Part shown: in pieces, positions 26,610 to 35,330 of the stretch
How positions within the stretch are numbered: the stretch's first letter is position 1
Layout of the letters: each line of letters starts with the position of its first letter
The notes under the pieces: model-generated
Seen by the model: only the letters and a program-made list of their open reading frames with translations
Database searches by the model: none
What the model was told of the DNA's origin: nothing
Assembly: GCA_937959285.1 (NCBI GenBank)
Contig: CALGAR010000047.1
Location: forward strand, 1-40,563
Reading direction: 5' to 3'
DNA length: 40,563 bases
From: an uncultured Bryobacterales bacterium
GTDB taxonomy: Bacteria > Acidobacteriota > Terriglobia > Bryobacterales > Bryobacteraceae
Program-made: the position numbers and the translations under genes

Positions 26610-27560
26610 TTAGGGCAGCCTTTCAGTTACCGTAATCGGTTCGCTCAGCTTGAAGGTGATGCGAGTCTCGACCGGAAGGGTCGCGTCCTTGCCCCGGGTC
26701 GCCAGCACCGTGCCTGCGCCGCCCGCGCCGCCGACGGCTGCCCCGATTCCCGCGCCCTTTCCGCCGCCGACGATTGCGCCAATCGCCGCGCCGATACCGC
26801 TCGCAATGCCCACCTTCGCAACATCCTGTTTCTTGCTGGACTCGCCCATTTTCTGGAACGTTTCAGTGTTCAGCCGCAGTGTTTGACCGTCTGATGTATG
26901 CAAGCTCGTAAGGGCAATTGAGAGGGAGGACAGCCCCTTCACCCTGCCAGCCCGTTCCGCTTCCACGACTCGGCCTTCTACGCGGGCCCCGCGCTCGGCA
27001 ATCACATAACCGTCGACGACGAGCGGCTTGTCGAGAACAGCCGTGAAGGTGTCGCCCGGCTGATTCCGAGACGTGGACAGCCCTTCACCCAACCTGACTG
27101 TCAACAGCGTGCCCGCCGCGATCGTGACTGTCTTCGGTTGAGGCGGCGGAGGAGGAGCAGGCTGCTGCACAGCGGTTGAACTTTGGATCGGAGGCGCCGA
27201 TGACTGCGTCCCAGACAAGTGATCGGGCGGCGTGTCGTTCCGCGCCATTTCCTGAGGCTTTGGTGGAGCGCTGGCTGGCGTGCTCTCTTGAGGTGCGGTT
27301 CTGTGCGGCGCCGCCGCAACCGACGACCTGGAGGCGGGCCTCGGCCTCGCCGGCCTGCGGTCAGTCGCGACAGATGCTGCCGGAACTTCAACAGTTTTCT
27401 TCTCAGGCGGCGGCGCAACGTCGGGCTGTGCGCTTTGCGGCTCCACCTGTGCTACCTGCTGCACCGGAGTGGGAGCCGTCTCGGACTTGTCCATGAAGTA
27501 AGCGATGCCGCCAGCGAGCAATACGCCTGCCGCAAATCCCAACAAGACCTTCGAGTTCAC
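26610..27560 (-). CDS. Membrane-anchored Pro-rich protein with glycine zipper
   Basis: About 316 residues. I choose the GTG at 27560 because a GAGGAGG site lies five bases upstream, inside the longer open frame that reaches 27746. Layout: N-terminal helix (SKVLLGFAAGVLLAGGIAYF), a Pro/Ala/Ser-rich linker of about 130 residues, a beta-type domain beginning with VTIAAGTLLTVRLGEGLST, and a glycine-zipper segment (IGAAIGAIVGGGKGAGIGAA region) near residues 255-285. This suggests an envelope protein. I do not know a function. Divergent from dus across 116 bases. Confidence 0.7.
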   Translation of the reverse strand: MNSKVLLGFAAGVLLAGGIAYFMDKSETAPTPVQQVAQVEPQSAQPDVAPPPEKKTVEVPAASVATDRRPARPRPASRSSVAAAPHRTAPQESTPASAPPKPQEMARNDTPPDHLSGTQSSAPPIQSSTAVQQPAPPPPPQPKTVTIAAGTLLTVRLGEGLSTSRNQPGDTFTAVLDKPLVVDGYVIAERGARVEGRVVEAERAGRVKGLSSLSIALTSLHTSDGQTLRLNTETFQKMGESSKKQDVAKVGIASGIGAAIGAIVGGGKGAGIGAAVGGAGGAGTVLATRGKDATLPVETRITFKLSEPITVTERLP

Positions 27561-27676
27561 CGGAACCTCCTCGGGTACATCCATTGATACGCAGCAGACC
27601 GCCATTCCGTTGCATTGCATTTGCTTGCGGCTCGAAGAAGTTCCACTGAAGCCGGTAGAATAAGAAGAGCGTTTCG

Positions 27677-28687
27677 ATGACCTCGTTTCCGCAGTCTTTT
27701 CGCATCGGCCCGGTGACGGTGAGTCCGGCGACAGTGCTCGCCCCAATGGCCGGTGTTACAGATACCGTCTTCCGGCGGCTGATTCGCAGCCAGGGCGGCT
27801 GTGGACTCCTCATGACCGAGTTCACGAGCTCCCACGGCGTCGTAAGGAATGCGCAGGCGCGAAAGAAATCGTTTCAGTATCTGTACTTCGAGCCTGAGGA
27901 GCATCCCATCACAGCGCAGTTGTTCGGATCGGACCCCGACGTCATGGCGGATGCCGCCCGGGTTTGCCAGGACCTGGGCTTTGATGCGGTCGACATTAAC
28001 TTCGGCTGCCCTGTGAAGAAAGTGGTCACCTGCAACGGAGGGTCGGGACTGCTGCGAGATCTTCCGCTGGTAGAGCGGCTGCTGCGGTCCGTGCGGGCTG
28101 CCATCAGCATCCCGTTGACGATGAAGTACCGGGCAGGCTGGAACGATCGGGAACTCGTCCACGTTCAGATGGCGAAGCTGGCAGAAGACTGCGGCCTGCA
28201 GGCCATCGCGCTCCATCCTCGAACACGCGAGCAGGGATACAGCGGAAAAGCGGACTGGACTCGGATCGCGGAGGTGAAGGCCGCTGTCCGCATTCCCGTG
28301 ATCGGCAACGGAGACATCGTCAAGCCGGAGGATGCTGTCCGTATGATCGCCGAAACCGGCTGTGACGCGGTCATGATAGGCCGGGCTGCCTCCTCCAATC
28401 CCTGGATCTTCCGTCAGATTGAAGAGTACGTACGAACGGGCTCCTACTGGACGCCGAACGAGCAGGACCGGTACGACATGATGCGTACTTACTACTCGAT
28501 GCTGCTGGAGAGTCGGCCACTCGACATCGTAGGCAAGATGAAGCAGTTCGCCTCCCTCTTCACACACGGCGTCCGCAACGGATCGAAGCTGCGGGTGGCG
28601 ATTTACCAGGCAAAGGAAGCCCGTCAAATCCTCGACGCGGTCGACGCCTTCTTCGCACAAGAACTAACCCTGGGAGTGACAGCCTGA
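27677..28687 (+). CDS. dusB: tRNA-dihydrouridine synthase, DusB-like
   Basis: 336 residues. An FMN enzyme that reduces uridine to dihydrouridine in tRNA D-loops. Signatures: LAPMAGVTDTVFRRL at the start, DINFGCPVKKVVTCNGGSGL with the catalytic Cys, MKYRAGWND, HPRTREQGYSGKADW, IPVIGNGDIV and CDAVMIGRAASSNPW for FMN binding. The length and the FGCP/GSGL context fit DusB. The RNase HI gene follows directly. Confidence 0.92.
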   Translation: MTSFPQSFRIGPVTVSPATVLAPMAGVTDTVFRRLIRSQGGCGLLMTEFTSSHGVVRNAQARKKSFQYLYFEPEEHPITAQLFGSDPDVMADAARVCQDLGFDAVDINFGCPVKKVVTCNGGSGLLRDLPLVERLLRSVRAAISIPLTMKYRAGWNDRELVHVQMAKLAEDCGLQAIALHPRTREQGYSGKADWTRIAEVKAAVRIPVIGNGDIVKPEDAVRMIAETGCDAVMIGRAASSNPWIFRQIEEYVRTGSYWTPNEQDRYDMMRTYYSMLLESRPLDIVGKMKQFASLFTHGVRNGSKLRVAIYQAKEARQILDAVDAFFAQELTLGVTA

Positions 28688-28713
28688 GCCCCAACGGAAC
28701 TCCCCTCAAAAGG

Positions 28714-29148
28714 GTGCAACTGATCACCGACGGCGCATGCCTCGGAAATCCCGGGCCTGGAGGATGGGCCTTCATTCTCCGCTATCGGGACAAGAAGAAG
28801 GAAGCCTGCGGCTCCGAGCCCGAAACCACCAATAACCGCATGGAGCTGACTGCCGCCGTTCGCGGCCTGGAAGCTCTCAAGGAGCCGTGTGAAGTAGAGA
28901 TCATTACGGACTCGGAGTACGTGAAGAACGGGATCACTCAGTGGATCCACAACTGGAAGCGCAAGGGCTGGAAGCGAGCCGACGGCAAACCCGTGCTCAA
29001 TCAGGATCTCTGGCAGAAGCTCGATGAGCAGGTCCAGCGTCACAAGACAACATGGGTCTGGACCAAGGGCCACGCCGACCACGCAGACAACAACCGCTGT
29101 GACGAGCTCGCGTCCAAAGCAGCCCGAGAACAAATCAAAAGCTGCTAA
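28714..29148 (+). CDS. rnhA: Ribonuclease HI
   Basis: 144 residues from the GTG at 28714. It cuts RNA in RNA-DNA hybrids. The catalytic carboxylates are in LITDGACLGNPGPGGW, NNRMELTAA, IITDSEYV and NNRCDELA, and the basic handle (NWKRKGWKRADGKPV) is present. The GTG start leaves a short first strand and has no well-placed ribosome site. An in-frame CTG at 28684, with GGGAG seven bases upstream and a CTGA overlap with the dus stop, is a possible alternative start. Confidence 0.93.
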   Translation: MQLITDGACLGNPGPGGWAFILRYRDKKKEACGSEPETTNNRMELTAAVRGLEALKEPCEVEIITDSEYVKNGITQWIHNWKRKGWKRADGKPVLNQDLWQKLDEQVQRHKTTWVWTKGHADHADNNRCDELASKAAREQIKSC

Positions 29149-29193
29149 GCTGCCAGGTTCTTCTGCCGCGCAGGTTTGAAACGATCGGCGGCG

Positions 29194-29589
29194 CTAGTTC
29201 TGCACAGGACGGCGGCAGGTAGCGCAGGTTCCGTAAAGGACCAGCTCATGACGCCGGACTTTGAAGCCCGGCCGGGCAAGCTTCTCAATGGTGGGGACGC
29301 AGCCCTCCAGCTCGTAGACCCGGTTGCAGCTCTCGCACTGGAAATGATGATGGTGCGCTTTTCCGGCGCATTCGTACAGCAGGTTCCCGCCCGGCAGTTC
29401 GACCTGCGTCAACCACCCTTCATCAAGCAGCGTCTTCAGATTGCGATACACGGTAGCGATGCCGATACCTTCCACCTCCGCCTGCGCGAGCTCAAGCACC
29501 TGCTGTGCCGACAACGGCCGGTTTACCGACTGAAATACCTTTCGTATCGCAGTGCGCTGCCTCGTGTTCCTGTGCAAAGTATCGGACAT
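29194..29589 (-). CDS. Fur-family regulator (Fur/PerR type)
   Basis: 131 residues from the ATG at 29589, which has a GAGGAG site five bases upstream. The winged helix includes RNTRQRTAIRKVFQ and GIATVYRNLKTLLDEGWL. The metal-binding part has HHHHFQCESCNRVYE and a C-terminal CATC pair for structural zinc. These regulators sense iron, peroxide or zinc; the exact type cannot be told. It is convergent with rnhA. Confidence 0.9.
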   Translation of the reverse strand: MSDTLHRNTRQRTAIRKVFQSVNRPLSAQQVLELAQAEVEGIGIATVYRNLKTLLDEGWLTQVELPGGNLLYECAGKAHHHHFQCESCNRVYELEGCVPTIEKLARPGFKVRRHELVLYGTCATCRRPVQN

Positions 29590-29669
29590 CTTTCTCCTCA
29601 CCAGAATAAGGCCCTTCGACGCCTTACCCGAATGTCGCGCACGGCCCATCGTCGGTCCTCGTCAGGGTG

Positions 29670-30896
29670 TTACAGAGAAACTCTCTTACAGCTTCTCGAA
29701 AACAGGACCCATCCTGCAACGCCGGCCACGGGAATCCCGCTCACCACAAGAAAGGACTCCCTATAGAGTCCCTGATCGAACATCCTTCCGAGCAGAGGCA
29801 GCAGCAGAGCCACAGCTGCGGACCACGAACCCGCGCCGATACCTGCCACCAGCGCCGTATGGTCCCTCGGATACGACATAGCGCCGGTTCGAAGCGATAA
29901 GACGACAAAGCCCGAAGCAGCGAACATCGCGAGAAAGAGCAACGCGAGGACGATCCACGGAGCTGTCTGAGTGCCGGTGATGGCGAACGGGACACTGGCC
30001 GCGCCCAGAATCAGGAACAGGCGGACTGGACGCACCTCATCCGCGGCAAACCGGTCGGCGGCCCAGCCCCAGAAGAAATAGCCAATCTCCCAGGCAAGGG
30101 GCGGAATCCAGAGCACTTTCCCCAAGTCGCTCTGGCTCAACCCGACCACCTTGGAAAGATACAGCGGAGCCACGTATAAGACATAGCTGAGCGGAAATGC
30201 TCCAAGAGCATATCCGCACACGAGCGCCCAGAACCGTCCTTCCGTTACCTTGGGGAGGGAAATCGGACCATTTCGCCGAGGAGGCTGCGGCAGCCGCTTT
30301 GGGTGAGAGACCCATCGCCACACGCAGATCCACGCAGCCCCAAGCAGTCCTGTGAAGAGGAACGCGGCGCGCCAACCGTACGCGACAGCGATCGGAGTCA
30401 GGATGAGCGGCGTCATTAATGCGCCCAGCGAGCCGCCGCTGTAGGCCAGCGCGATACCCCTGGAGCGCTTATCGGCCGGCAAAGAATCCGTTGCGGTTCG
30501 AAGACCTCCGGGAAACGTCGCGCCCTCGCCAAAGCCAAGGAGCGCCCGCGCGAGGGCAAACCCCCGAAACCCTGAAAGGAACGCGTGTGCGGCAGAGGCG
30601 GCAGTCCAAAGGCTGACAGCGACAGTCATTCCGCGGCGAAGCCCCATCCGGTCCAGGGTATAGCCCCATACAGGGTTCCCGATCATGTACAGCACGCTGA
30701 AGAAACCAACAATCGTGCCGTAGTCCTGAACGCTCAATCCGGTATCAGCGAGGATCGACGGCGACAGCACTGCCAGCACCTGCCGGTCGACATACGAAAT
30801 GAAGCTGCACCCCATCATCACGAGGACGGGCGCCCAAACGCTCCAGCCCGCCCGCCCCTGGGCAGCCGCCGCTTCTTGCGTCTCCTGAGTTTTCAT
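29670..30896 (-). CDS. MFS transporter, ACS-like (organic anion/sugar acid)
   Basis: 408 residues from the ATG at 30896, preceded by AGGA five bases upstream; the open frame reaches 30938. About 12 helices; typical features of the anion:cation symporter branch are SYVDRQVLAVLSPSILADTG, a GYTLDRMGLRRGM loop, and LLGFGEGATFPGGLRTATD. Relatives move hexuronates or other sugar acids, which would agree with glucarate dehydratase in the same window, but the two genes are 16 kb apart. Substrate unproven. Confidence 0.88.
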   Translation of the reverse strand: MKTQETQEAAAAQGRAGWSVWAPVLVMMGCSFISYVDRQVLAVLSPSILADTGLSVQDYGTIVGFFSVLYMIGNPVWGYTLDRMGLRRGMTVAVSLWTAASAAHAFLSGFRGFALARALLGFGEGATFPGGLRTATDSLPADKRSRGIALAYSGGSLGALMTPLILTPIAVAYGWRAAFLFTGLLGAAWICVWRWVSHPKRLPQPPRRNGPISLPKVTEGRFWALVCGYALGAFPLSYVLYVAPLYLSKVVGLSQSDLGKVLWIPPLAWEIGYFFWGWAADRFAADEVRPVRLFLILGAASVPFAITGTQTAPWIVLALLFLAMFAASGFVVLSLRTGAMSYPRDHTALVAGIGAGSWSAAVALLLPLLGRMFDQGLYRESFLVVSGIPVAGVAGWVLFSRSCKRVSL

Positions 30897-31026
30897 TCGT
30901 TCCTGCATCATATCGTTACTGCAAGACAGCCGCGGCACAAAGCCGGGACGAGCCGGATCCCGGTCACGGGAAGGCCTCTATTTGCATCCAACAGAATGAG
31001 GCCGTCCGGAGAGGCGAGGGTGCATT

Positions 31027-31587
31027 ATGGCAACAGATGCGAAGCCCCGGCAACGGTCCCGTGCATGGGCCTGGCTGATTGCGCTCGTTCTGATCGCCAC
31101 CCCCGTGCTCTATTGGGCCGCTTTCCTGAGGCCGCCGACAGCCGGTGCAGCCGGCAGGCAGGAGAATCAGATCTCGGAGCTATTGCACTTGCCTGAAGAC
31201 GACGCACGGATTACTGACCTCGATGACTTGTTCACGAAGAATCCGGAGGAACTGGTTAACAAGGAGGCGCATTTTGAACGCGTGCGCGTGCTGGAGATAG
31301 CGGGGGACGGAGCGTTCTGGATCGGCGCGAAGCCGGAGACCCGGGATCGCATCCTTGTGATCCTGTGCGGACCGTCCGCTTCCGCCCCCGAGCAGAAAGA
31401 GCGCCTCACGATCCGGTCCGGCGATGCGATTGAGATCCGTGCGGTGCTCCGGCGCTTTCCGGGCGTCGCGGAGGCGCGGGAACGCTGGGGCTTGCCCGGC
31501 GTCGATCAAGCGATTCTGGCCGAGCAGAAACTCTATCTCGAAACCGACCGGGCAAGCGTTCGAAAACTTGAGCCCCGCTCTGACTGA
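31027..31587 (+). CDS. Hypothetical membrane-anchored protein
   Basis: 186 residues, start ATG at 31027 with GAGG about nine bases upstream. A single N-terminal helix (WAWLIALVLIATPVLYWAAF) anchors a soluble domain of about 140 residues with a beta-rich middle (EAHFERVRVLEIAGDGAFWI, DRILVILCG, IRSGDAIEIRAVLRRFPG). The pattern looks like an OB-fold-type barrel, which is a guess. No family recognised. It is the last ordinary chromosomal gene before the mobile region. Confidence 0.7.
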   Translation: MATDAKPRQRSRAWAWLIALVLIATPVLYWAAFLRPPTAGAAGRQENQISELLHLPEDDARITDLDDLFTKNPEELVNKEAHFERVRVLEIAGDGAFWIGAKPETRDRILVILCGPSASAPEQKERLTIRSGDAIEIRAVLRRFPGVAEARERWGLPGVDQAILAEQKLYLETDRASVRKLEPRSD

Positions 31588-31648
31588 CCACCCAATCTTG
31601 CGGGTTGTCTGAAAGAAGTAGTACTGTGTACACCTGCGAATGGGAATG

Positions 31649-31850
31649 GGCTCTTGATCAAAAACGGGGGCAGGCCGTGATCCCAGGAGTGATAAAACAT
31701 TCTTGGGAGAATACGTTTTGACCGACTCTGAGATTGTTATAGGCCTACCCCACTACGAGATTAACAGCATCGTCCGAAGCGGCGGCACGATTACAATATC
31801 GGCGCGCTACATCGGGCCGATATCCTGCCCCAAGTGCGGGAGTGCGCGGC
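31649..31850 (+). mobile_element. ISL3-family left-end remnant
   Basis: 202 bases closely matching the left end of the element at 36652: terminal repeat beginning GGCTCTTGATCAAAAACGGG, the transposase start and its first codons up to the CPKCGSAR zinc-binding segment. The match ends at 31850, where sequence changes to a tyrosine recombinase. This remnant keeps 54 bases that the longer copy has lost (a 53-base block and one single base), so it preserves the older form of the transposase N-terminus. No right end is present here. Confidence 0.85.
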
Positions 31851-32174
31851 ACAGCCTTGTCGCGGGACGGCGTGAACTACATCCTGCAAGAGGCTCTCGG
31901 GAAGGCAGCAAAGCGGTGCCCCACCCTGGCGGCTAGGCGCGTCTCGCCTCACGTCCTGCGCCACACGACGGCGATGCATCTTTTGCAATCCGGAGTGGAC
32001 ATCACCGTCATCGCACTCTGGCTGGGCCACGAAAGTCCGGAGATTACCCACATGTACGTCGAGGCGGATCTGAAGATCAAGGAACGGGCTCTGCGAAGTG
32101 TGACGCCAGCCGGAAAGGGCTCTCTGCGGTTCCAGCCCGGCGACGCGCTGCTGGCCTTCCTCGACACCCTCTGA
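31851..32174 (+). pseudogene. Tyrosine recombinase, C-terminal fragment
   Basis: About 107 residues of the catalytic half of a phage-type integrase. SPHVLRHTTAMHLLQSG carries the HxxR motif, LWLGHESPEITHMYV has the second His and the catalytic Tyr. The N-terminal half with the first Arg is missing; the gene runs directly out of the ISL3 remnant. The segment resembles recombinases found in recombinase-trio elements, but this placement is from memory and uncertain. It cannot work as it stands. Confidence 0.85.
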
Positions 32175-32261
32175 TAATGCCGAGTCGAAACGCCACCAAA
32201 CCGCCGCGTGGGTGTCGTTCGCCGTCATTACTCTGGGTTATCCGGCACTCGGCATTATCAG
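32171..32261. repeat. Perfect 15-bp inverted repeat after the recombinase
   Basis: CTGATAATGCCGAGT at 32171-32185 is exactly reversed at 32247-32261 with 61 bases between. The left arm overlaps the recombinase stop codon. It could be the end or recombination site of the element the recombinase belonged to, or form a hairpin in RNA. Confidence 0.75.
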
Positions 32262-32575
32262 CATTGAAAGAGTGTGGAGCGTAGAAGGGGAGACTGGAAA
32301 TGCATGCTCCAAAGGCACTTTGGTAAATCGCCGGAGAAGTCCGTCCGCGGGATTGGTGAGCGGGCAGCGACCATCCCGTGACGGCTTGTGACGTAGGCCG
32401 CCCTGTAAGCAGAGCTTCACGAGTTGCCTAATTTCAAAATCGGCAGGCAGTGGAGATCCCGCCAATCCGAGATCGCCGCTTGGATCTCGGCCCAGTCGTC
32501 ACACCTGGTGAAGCCGTGATTCTGCCGGGACGGAACGGGTTCGAACCTCGCGGCCGTGGTGTACGCGTGAGGCGT
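32262..32575. other. Non-coding stretch with a hairpin at 32467-32490
   Basis: No gene seen. An 8-bp perfect stem (CCGAGATC/GATCTCGG, loop of eight) lies at 32467-32490 without a T-run. A tRNA T-arm-like GGTTCGAACC occurs near 32540, but no full cloverleaf could be built. Confidence 0.4.
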
Positions 32576-32584
32576 TGCTATAAT
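32576..32584 (+). promoter_or_regulatory. Extended -10 promoter element
   Basis: TGCTATAAT is a perfect extended -10 (TGn plus TATAAT). It would give a start point near 32591 and a leader of about 64 bases before the ATG at 32655. The apparent ATG at 32583 lies inside this box and would not be on the transcript. Confidence 0.55.
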
Positions 32585-32654
32585 GCCTCCAGATGAGGCT
32601 TTTGATATACCGTCGGCGCGCTGTTATCTTGTGCCGCTGGTCCAGAACCAAGCA

Positions 32655-34178
32655 ATGACGGTGAACTCGCCACGGGTTGGGTGCCTTGCACTAGGGCTGG
32701 CGCTGTTGATGCTCGGTCTCTATCTCGGGTGTCCGACCAAACAGTACTACTGGGACGGAGTCGCCTTCGCGATCGATATCGAGAAGACGGAAACCGTGTG
32801 GTCCTGGCCACTCGCACACCCGAACCACTTGCTGTTTACCCTGGCCTCGAATGCGCTGCATAAAGCCCTACTCGCTTTGGGGCTCCACACACGAGCTCTC
32901 TTCACCATGCAGGCAATCAGTTCCTTCTTCGGAGCCGCCACCGTGGGCCTGATGTTCTTAGTACTCTGGCGACACACGTCACACCTCTTCCTCAGCGTGA
33001 CGCTCGCTCTCGGCCTCGGGTTTTCGGCGACGTGGTGGAGGTTCGCCACGGATGCGAACGCTTATGTCGTGTCGGTCTTCCTGCTCGTTGCGTGTTACGC
33101 CTATCTGAGCCGTGTTCGCCCCCCGCACCCCGTGATGGTAGCGTCGATACATGCGGCCGCTATGCTGCTACACCAACTCAGCGTCTTCTTTTATCCTGTC
33201 GCAGCCTACTGTTTGATCAAGAGATCCGGCGGTGTTTCACGTGCGGGGATGCTGACCGTGGCGACCTACACGTCTCTTGCCGCAGCCCTGGTACTTCCCG
33301 TCTACACGCTCACACATGCTCACGCCGCACCCGACGTCCCGTTCTGGAGTTGGATGACGTATCACTCACCAGACGCGATGTTTTCCTTCCGGCCGCTTTT
33401 TAATGCCTGGCTCACACTCCAAGGTTCAGTTCGGCTGTTCGTCGGCGGACGAGTAAGAGCTCTCGTGCCAGACTTACTCGGAGTGCTTGGGCTGCTCGCG
33501 TTTGCGGCCTCAGTGGCCTGCCTGGTGCTGGTGCTGAGCAGTCTTCGTCGAGCCCCCAAGGAGGACGTTCGGAGACTAGCTGACGGCAATCCAGGACAGT
33601 CGAGTCCGGCGTTGATATGGGTCGTATCCTACGTCGCGTTTCTGTTCTTCTGGCTGCCGCAGAACACCTTCTATAGGCTCTACTACTTACCGCCCCTTGT
33701 CGTCTTAGCTGCAAGCAGCATCATGAGGTCAGGTTCGTGGCTGCTGATCAGACGTGTCCTACCGTGCTTGATAGCTGCGATTGCCGCATGGAATTGGACC
33801 TTCTCTGTTTACCCGCAATCTCGTTCTGAAGCAAACCGTCCCCTTTCCTTCGCGATGCGGCAGAGACAGCATTGGCCGTCTGGCACCGCAGTCGCGTTCA
33901 CTGCATTCCACCCGGATCTCTGGACAATCAGCTACTTCACTCCGCAGGTATCATGGATCGGCATCGACAGCCCGAACCTCACACTATTCAAGCGCCGATA
34001 TCATGACGTGAGTGCGTCGGGAATGACCCTCTGGATCGAGGGCAGCGTGTACGACGCACTCGAAAGAACTGACGAAGGCCGGAGGTTCCTCGATGTCTCA
34101 GTTGACCACGGCGGCTCTGTTGTCGCTGTGGAACCGAAGCACACGTTTCGGTTTTACAGGCTGAAGCCCGCAAAGTGA
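32655..34178 (+). CDS. Polytopic membrane protein, GT-C glycosyltransferase-like
   Basis: About 507 residues from the ATG at 32655, chosen because the earlier ATG at 32583 lies within a promoter box. Roughly 10-12 hydrophobic helices; a first loop with KQYYWDGVAFAIDIEKT carries an acidic residue after the first helix, and a HPNHLLF segment follows, both suggestive of lipid-linked-sugar GT-C transferases. The C-terminal ~110 residues are soluble. No named family is certain. Base use is less GC-rich than in the left part of the window. It converges on the glycoside hydrolase gene. Confidence 0.72.
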   Translation: MTVNSPRVGCLALGLALLMLGLYLGCPTKQYYWDGVAFAIDIEKTETVWSWPLAHPNHLLFTLASNALHKALLALGLHTRALFTMQAISSFFGAATVGLMFLVLWRHTSHLFLSVTLALGLGFSATWWRFATDANAYVVSVFLLVACYAYLSRVRPPHPVMVASIHAAAMLLHQLSVFFYPVAAYCLIKRSGGVSRAGMLTVATYTSLAAALVLPVYTLTHAHAAPDVPFWSWMTYHSPDAMFSFRPLFNAWLTLQGSVRLFVGGRVRALVPDLLGVLGLLAFAASVACLVLVLSSLRRAPKEDVRRLADGNPGQSSPALIWVVSYVAFLFFWLPQNTFYRLYYLPPLVVLAASSIMRSGSWLLIRRVLPCLIAAIAAWNWTFSVYPQSRSEANRPLSFAMRQRQHWPSGTAVAFTAFHPDLWTISYFTPQVSWIGIDSPNLTLFKRRYHDVSASGMTLWIEGSVYDALERTDEGRRFLDVSVDHGGSVVAVEPKHTFRFYRLKPAK

Positions 34179-34223
34179 GCCATTGCGGGCAGCCGGGACG
34201 CGGTCCGTTGTGGCTCGCGGTTG

Positions 34224-35330
34224 CTACTGGCAGTAGTAGCTCCCAGCAACGATTGACTGGAATGCAGGGAAAAGGAAGGATTTCGGGGTTAGATCATCCC
34301 GGGTCAGGCCGAAACAGCCGCCGTTCAAACTGAAGTAGAACGCCCGCTCCCAAGTCATGTACTTGTACGTCTTGCAGGTGAGATTGGCCACGGTTTGCTC
34401 CGTTAAATCGCAGGTTCCGTTCTTGAAGTTGAATTCCGTGGTCCAGATGTACTTGCGCTGGTTGAGCGCTTCCATGCGCTGCCACAATTCCCCCACGGCA
34501 TTGCGCATGCCCCAATCGTCGTCGCTGTAGTTGTGAATTGAGAACTTGTCGAAGTACTGCGGCCAGTTCACGAGCAGCGTGTTGACCCAGTCGTTCAACC
34601 AGTTCGTTGTGTAGCCCCAGTTGTGATCGTAATTGCTACAACCGGAGCCAGTATTCTTACACGTGTAGATCTCCGGTCCAATGATTGTTGCGTCGGGAAT
34701 GCGCGCACGAATCGCGCTGTGGGCCGGAATCATTGCGAGGTCAATGTACTCAGCTGCCGGGGACTGATAAAGCAGCGGTGGCTCCGGACTGAAATACACG
34801 TCGAGATTGGGCTCATTCCAGATAACCCAGTGCTTTACACCGGGATAACGTCCAGCCATTGTGTAGAGGAGGTCATAGTAGTAGTCCTTGAAACGTTGCT
34901 TGTTGGCGTGCCGAATGACGCCGCACGGCCAAGTCGACGGACTGCCGCCGCCTGTCGTGGTGCAGGTGTTCCCGCCAACAAACGTGGGATGGCCGCTGAC
35001 GCCGAGGACGACGTTGATGCCGCGCTGCTGAAGCGCTGGAATGAGATAGTCCATCGCGTCAAACCTATAATCGTGATATCCACTTACGCGAACACCGGGG
35101 AACTGATTCCATCCGCCCGGCGATGGAGTTACGTCGAACGGCTCGGACCAATGCCATACGAACCCGAGCATCACCCACTTGGCTCCGGTGTTCACGGCAT
35201 TGTCTATTATGGCTTGAGCACGGGAGCCAGTGTACTGATTGGCACCGACAACGTTGACAGCGTGGTGGTCGGCGCCCCACGCGGGATGCATCACTGCGAG
35301 CGAAAGTATGGATGCGACACCTATACGCAT
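34224..35330 (-). CDS. Secreted clan-A-like glycoside hydrolase
   Basis: 368 residues with a signal peptide (GVASILSLAVMHPAWGA) and a GAGGAG site before the ATG. The (beta/alpha)8 features are ANQYTGSRAQ near the start, WVMLGFVWHWSEPF, the probable acid/base Glu in HWVIWNEPNLDVYF and the probable nucleophile in YIWTTEFNFKNG. This is the arrangement of clan A families such as GH5 and GH39; the exact family is open. There are at least six Cys in pairs, as in secreted proteins. Its start is within ten bases of a small open frame upstream. Confidence 0.75.
   Translation of the reverse strand: MRIGVASILSLAVMHPAWGADHHAVNVVGANQYTGSRAQAIIDNAVNTGAKWVMLGFVWHWSEPFDVTPSPGGWNQFPGVRVSGYHDYRFDAMDYLIPALQQRGINVVLGVSGHPTFVGGNTCTTTGGGSPSTWPCGVIRHANKQRFKDYYYDLLYTMAGRYPGVKHWVIWNEPNLDVYFSPEPPLLYQSPAAEYIDLAMIPAHSAIRARIPDATIIGPEIYTCKNTGSGCSNYDHNWGYTTNWLNDWVNTLLVNWPQYFDKFSIHNYSDDDWGMRNAVGELWQRMEALNQRKYIWTTEFNFKNGTCDLTEQTVANLTCKTYKYMTWERAFYFSLNGGCFGLTRDDLTPKSFLFPAFQSIVAGSYYCQ

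Noticed and set aside
32490..32565. tRNA-like T-arm (GGTTCGAACC) near 32540
   Set aside because: The stem on each side is imperfect and no matching acceptor, D or anticodon arms could be built; not called as a tRNA.
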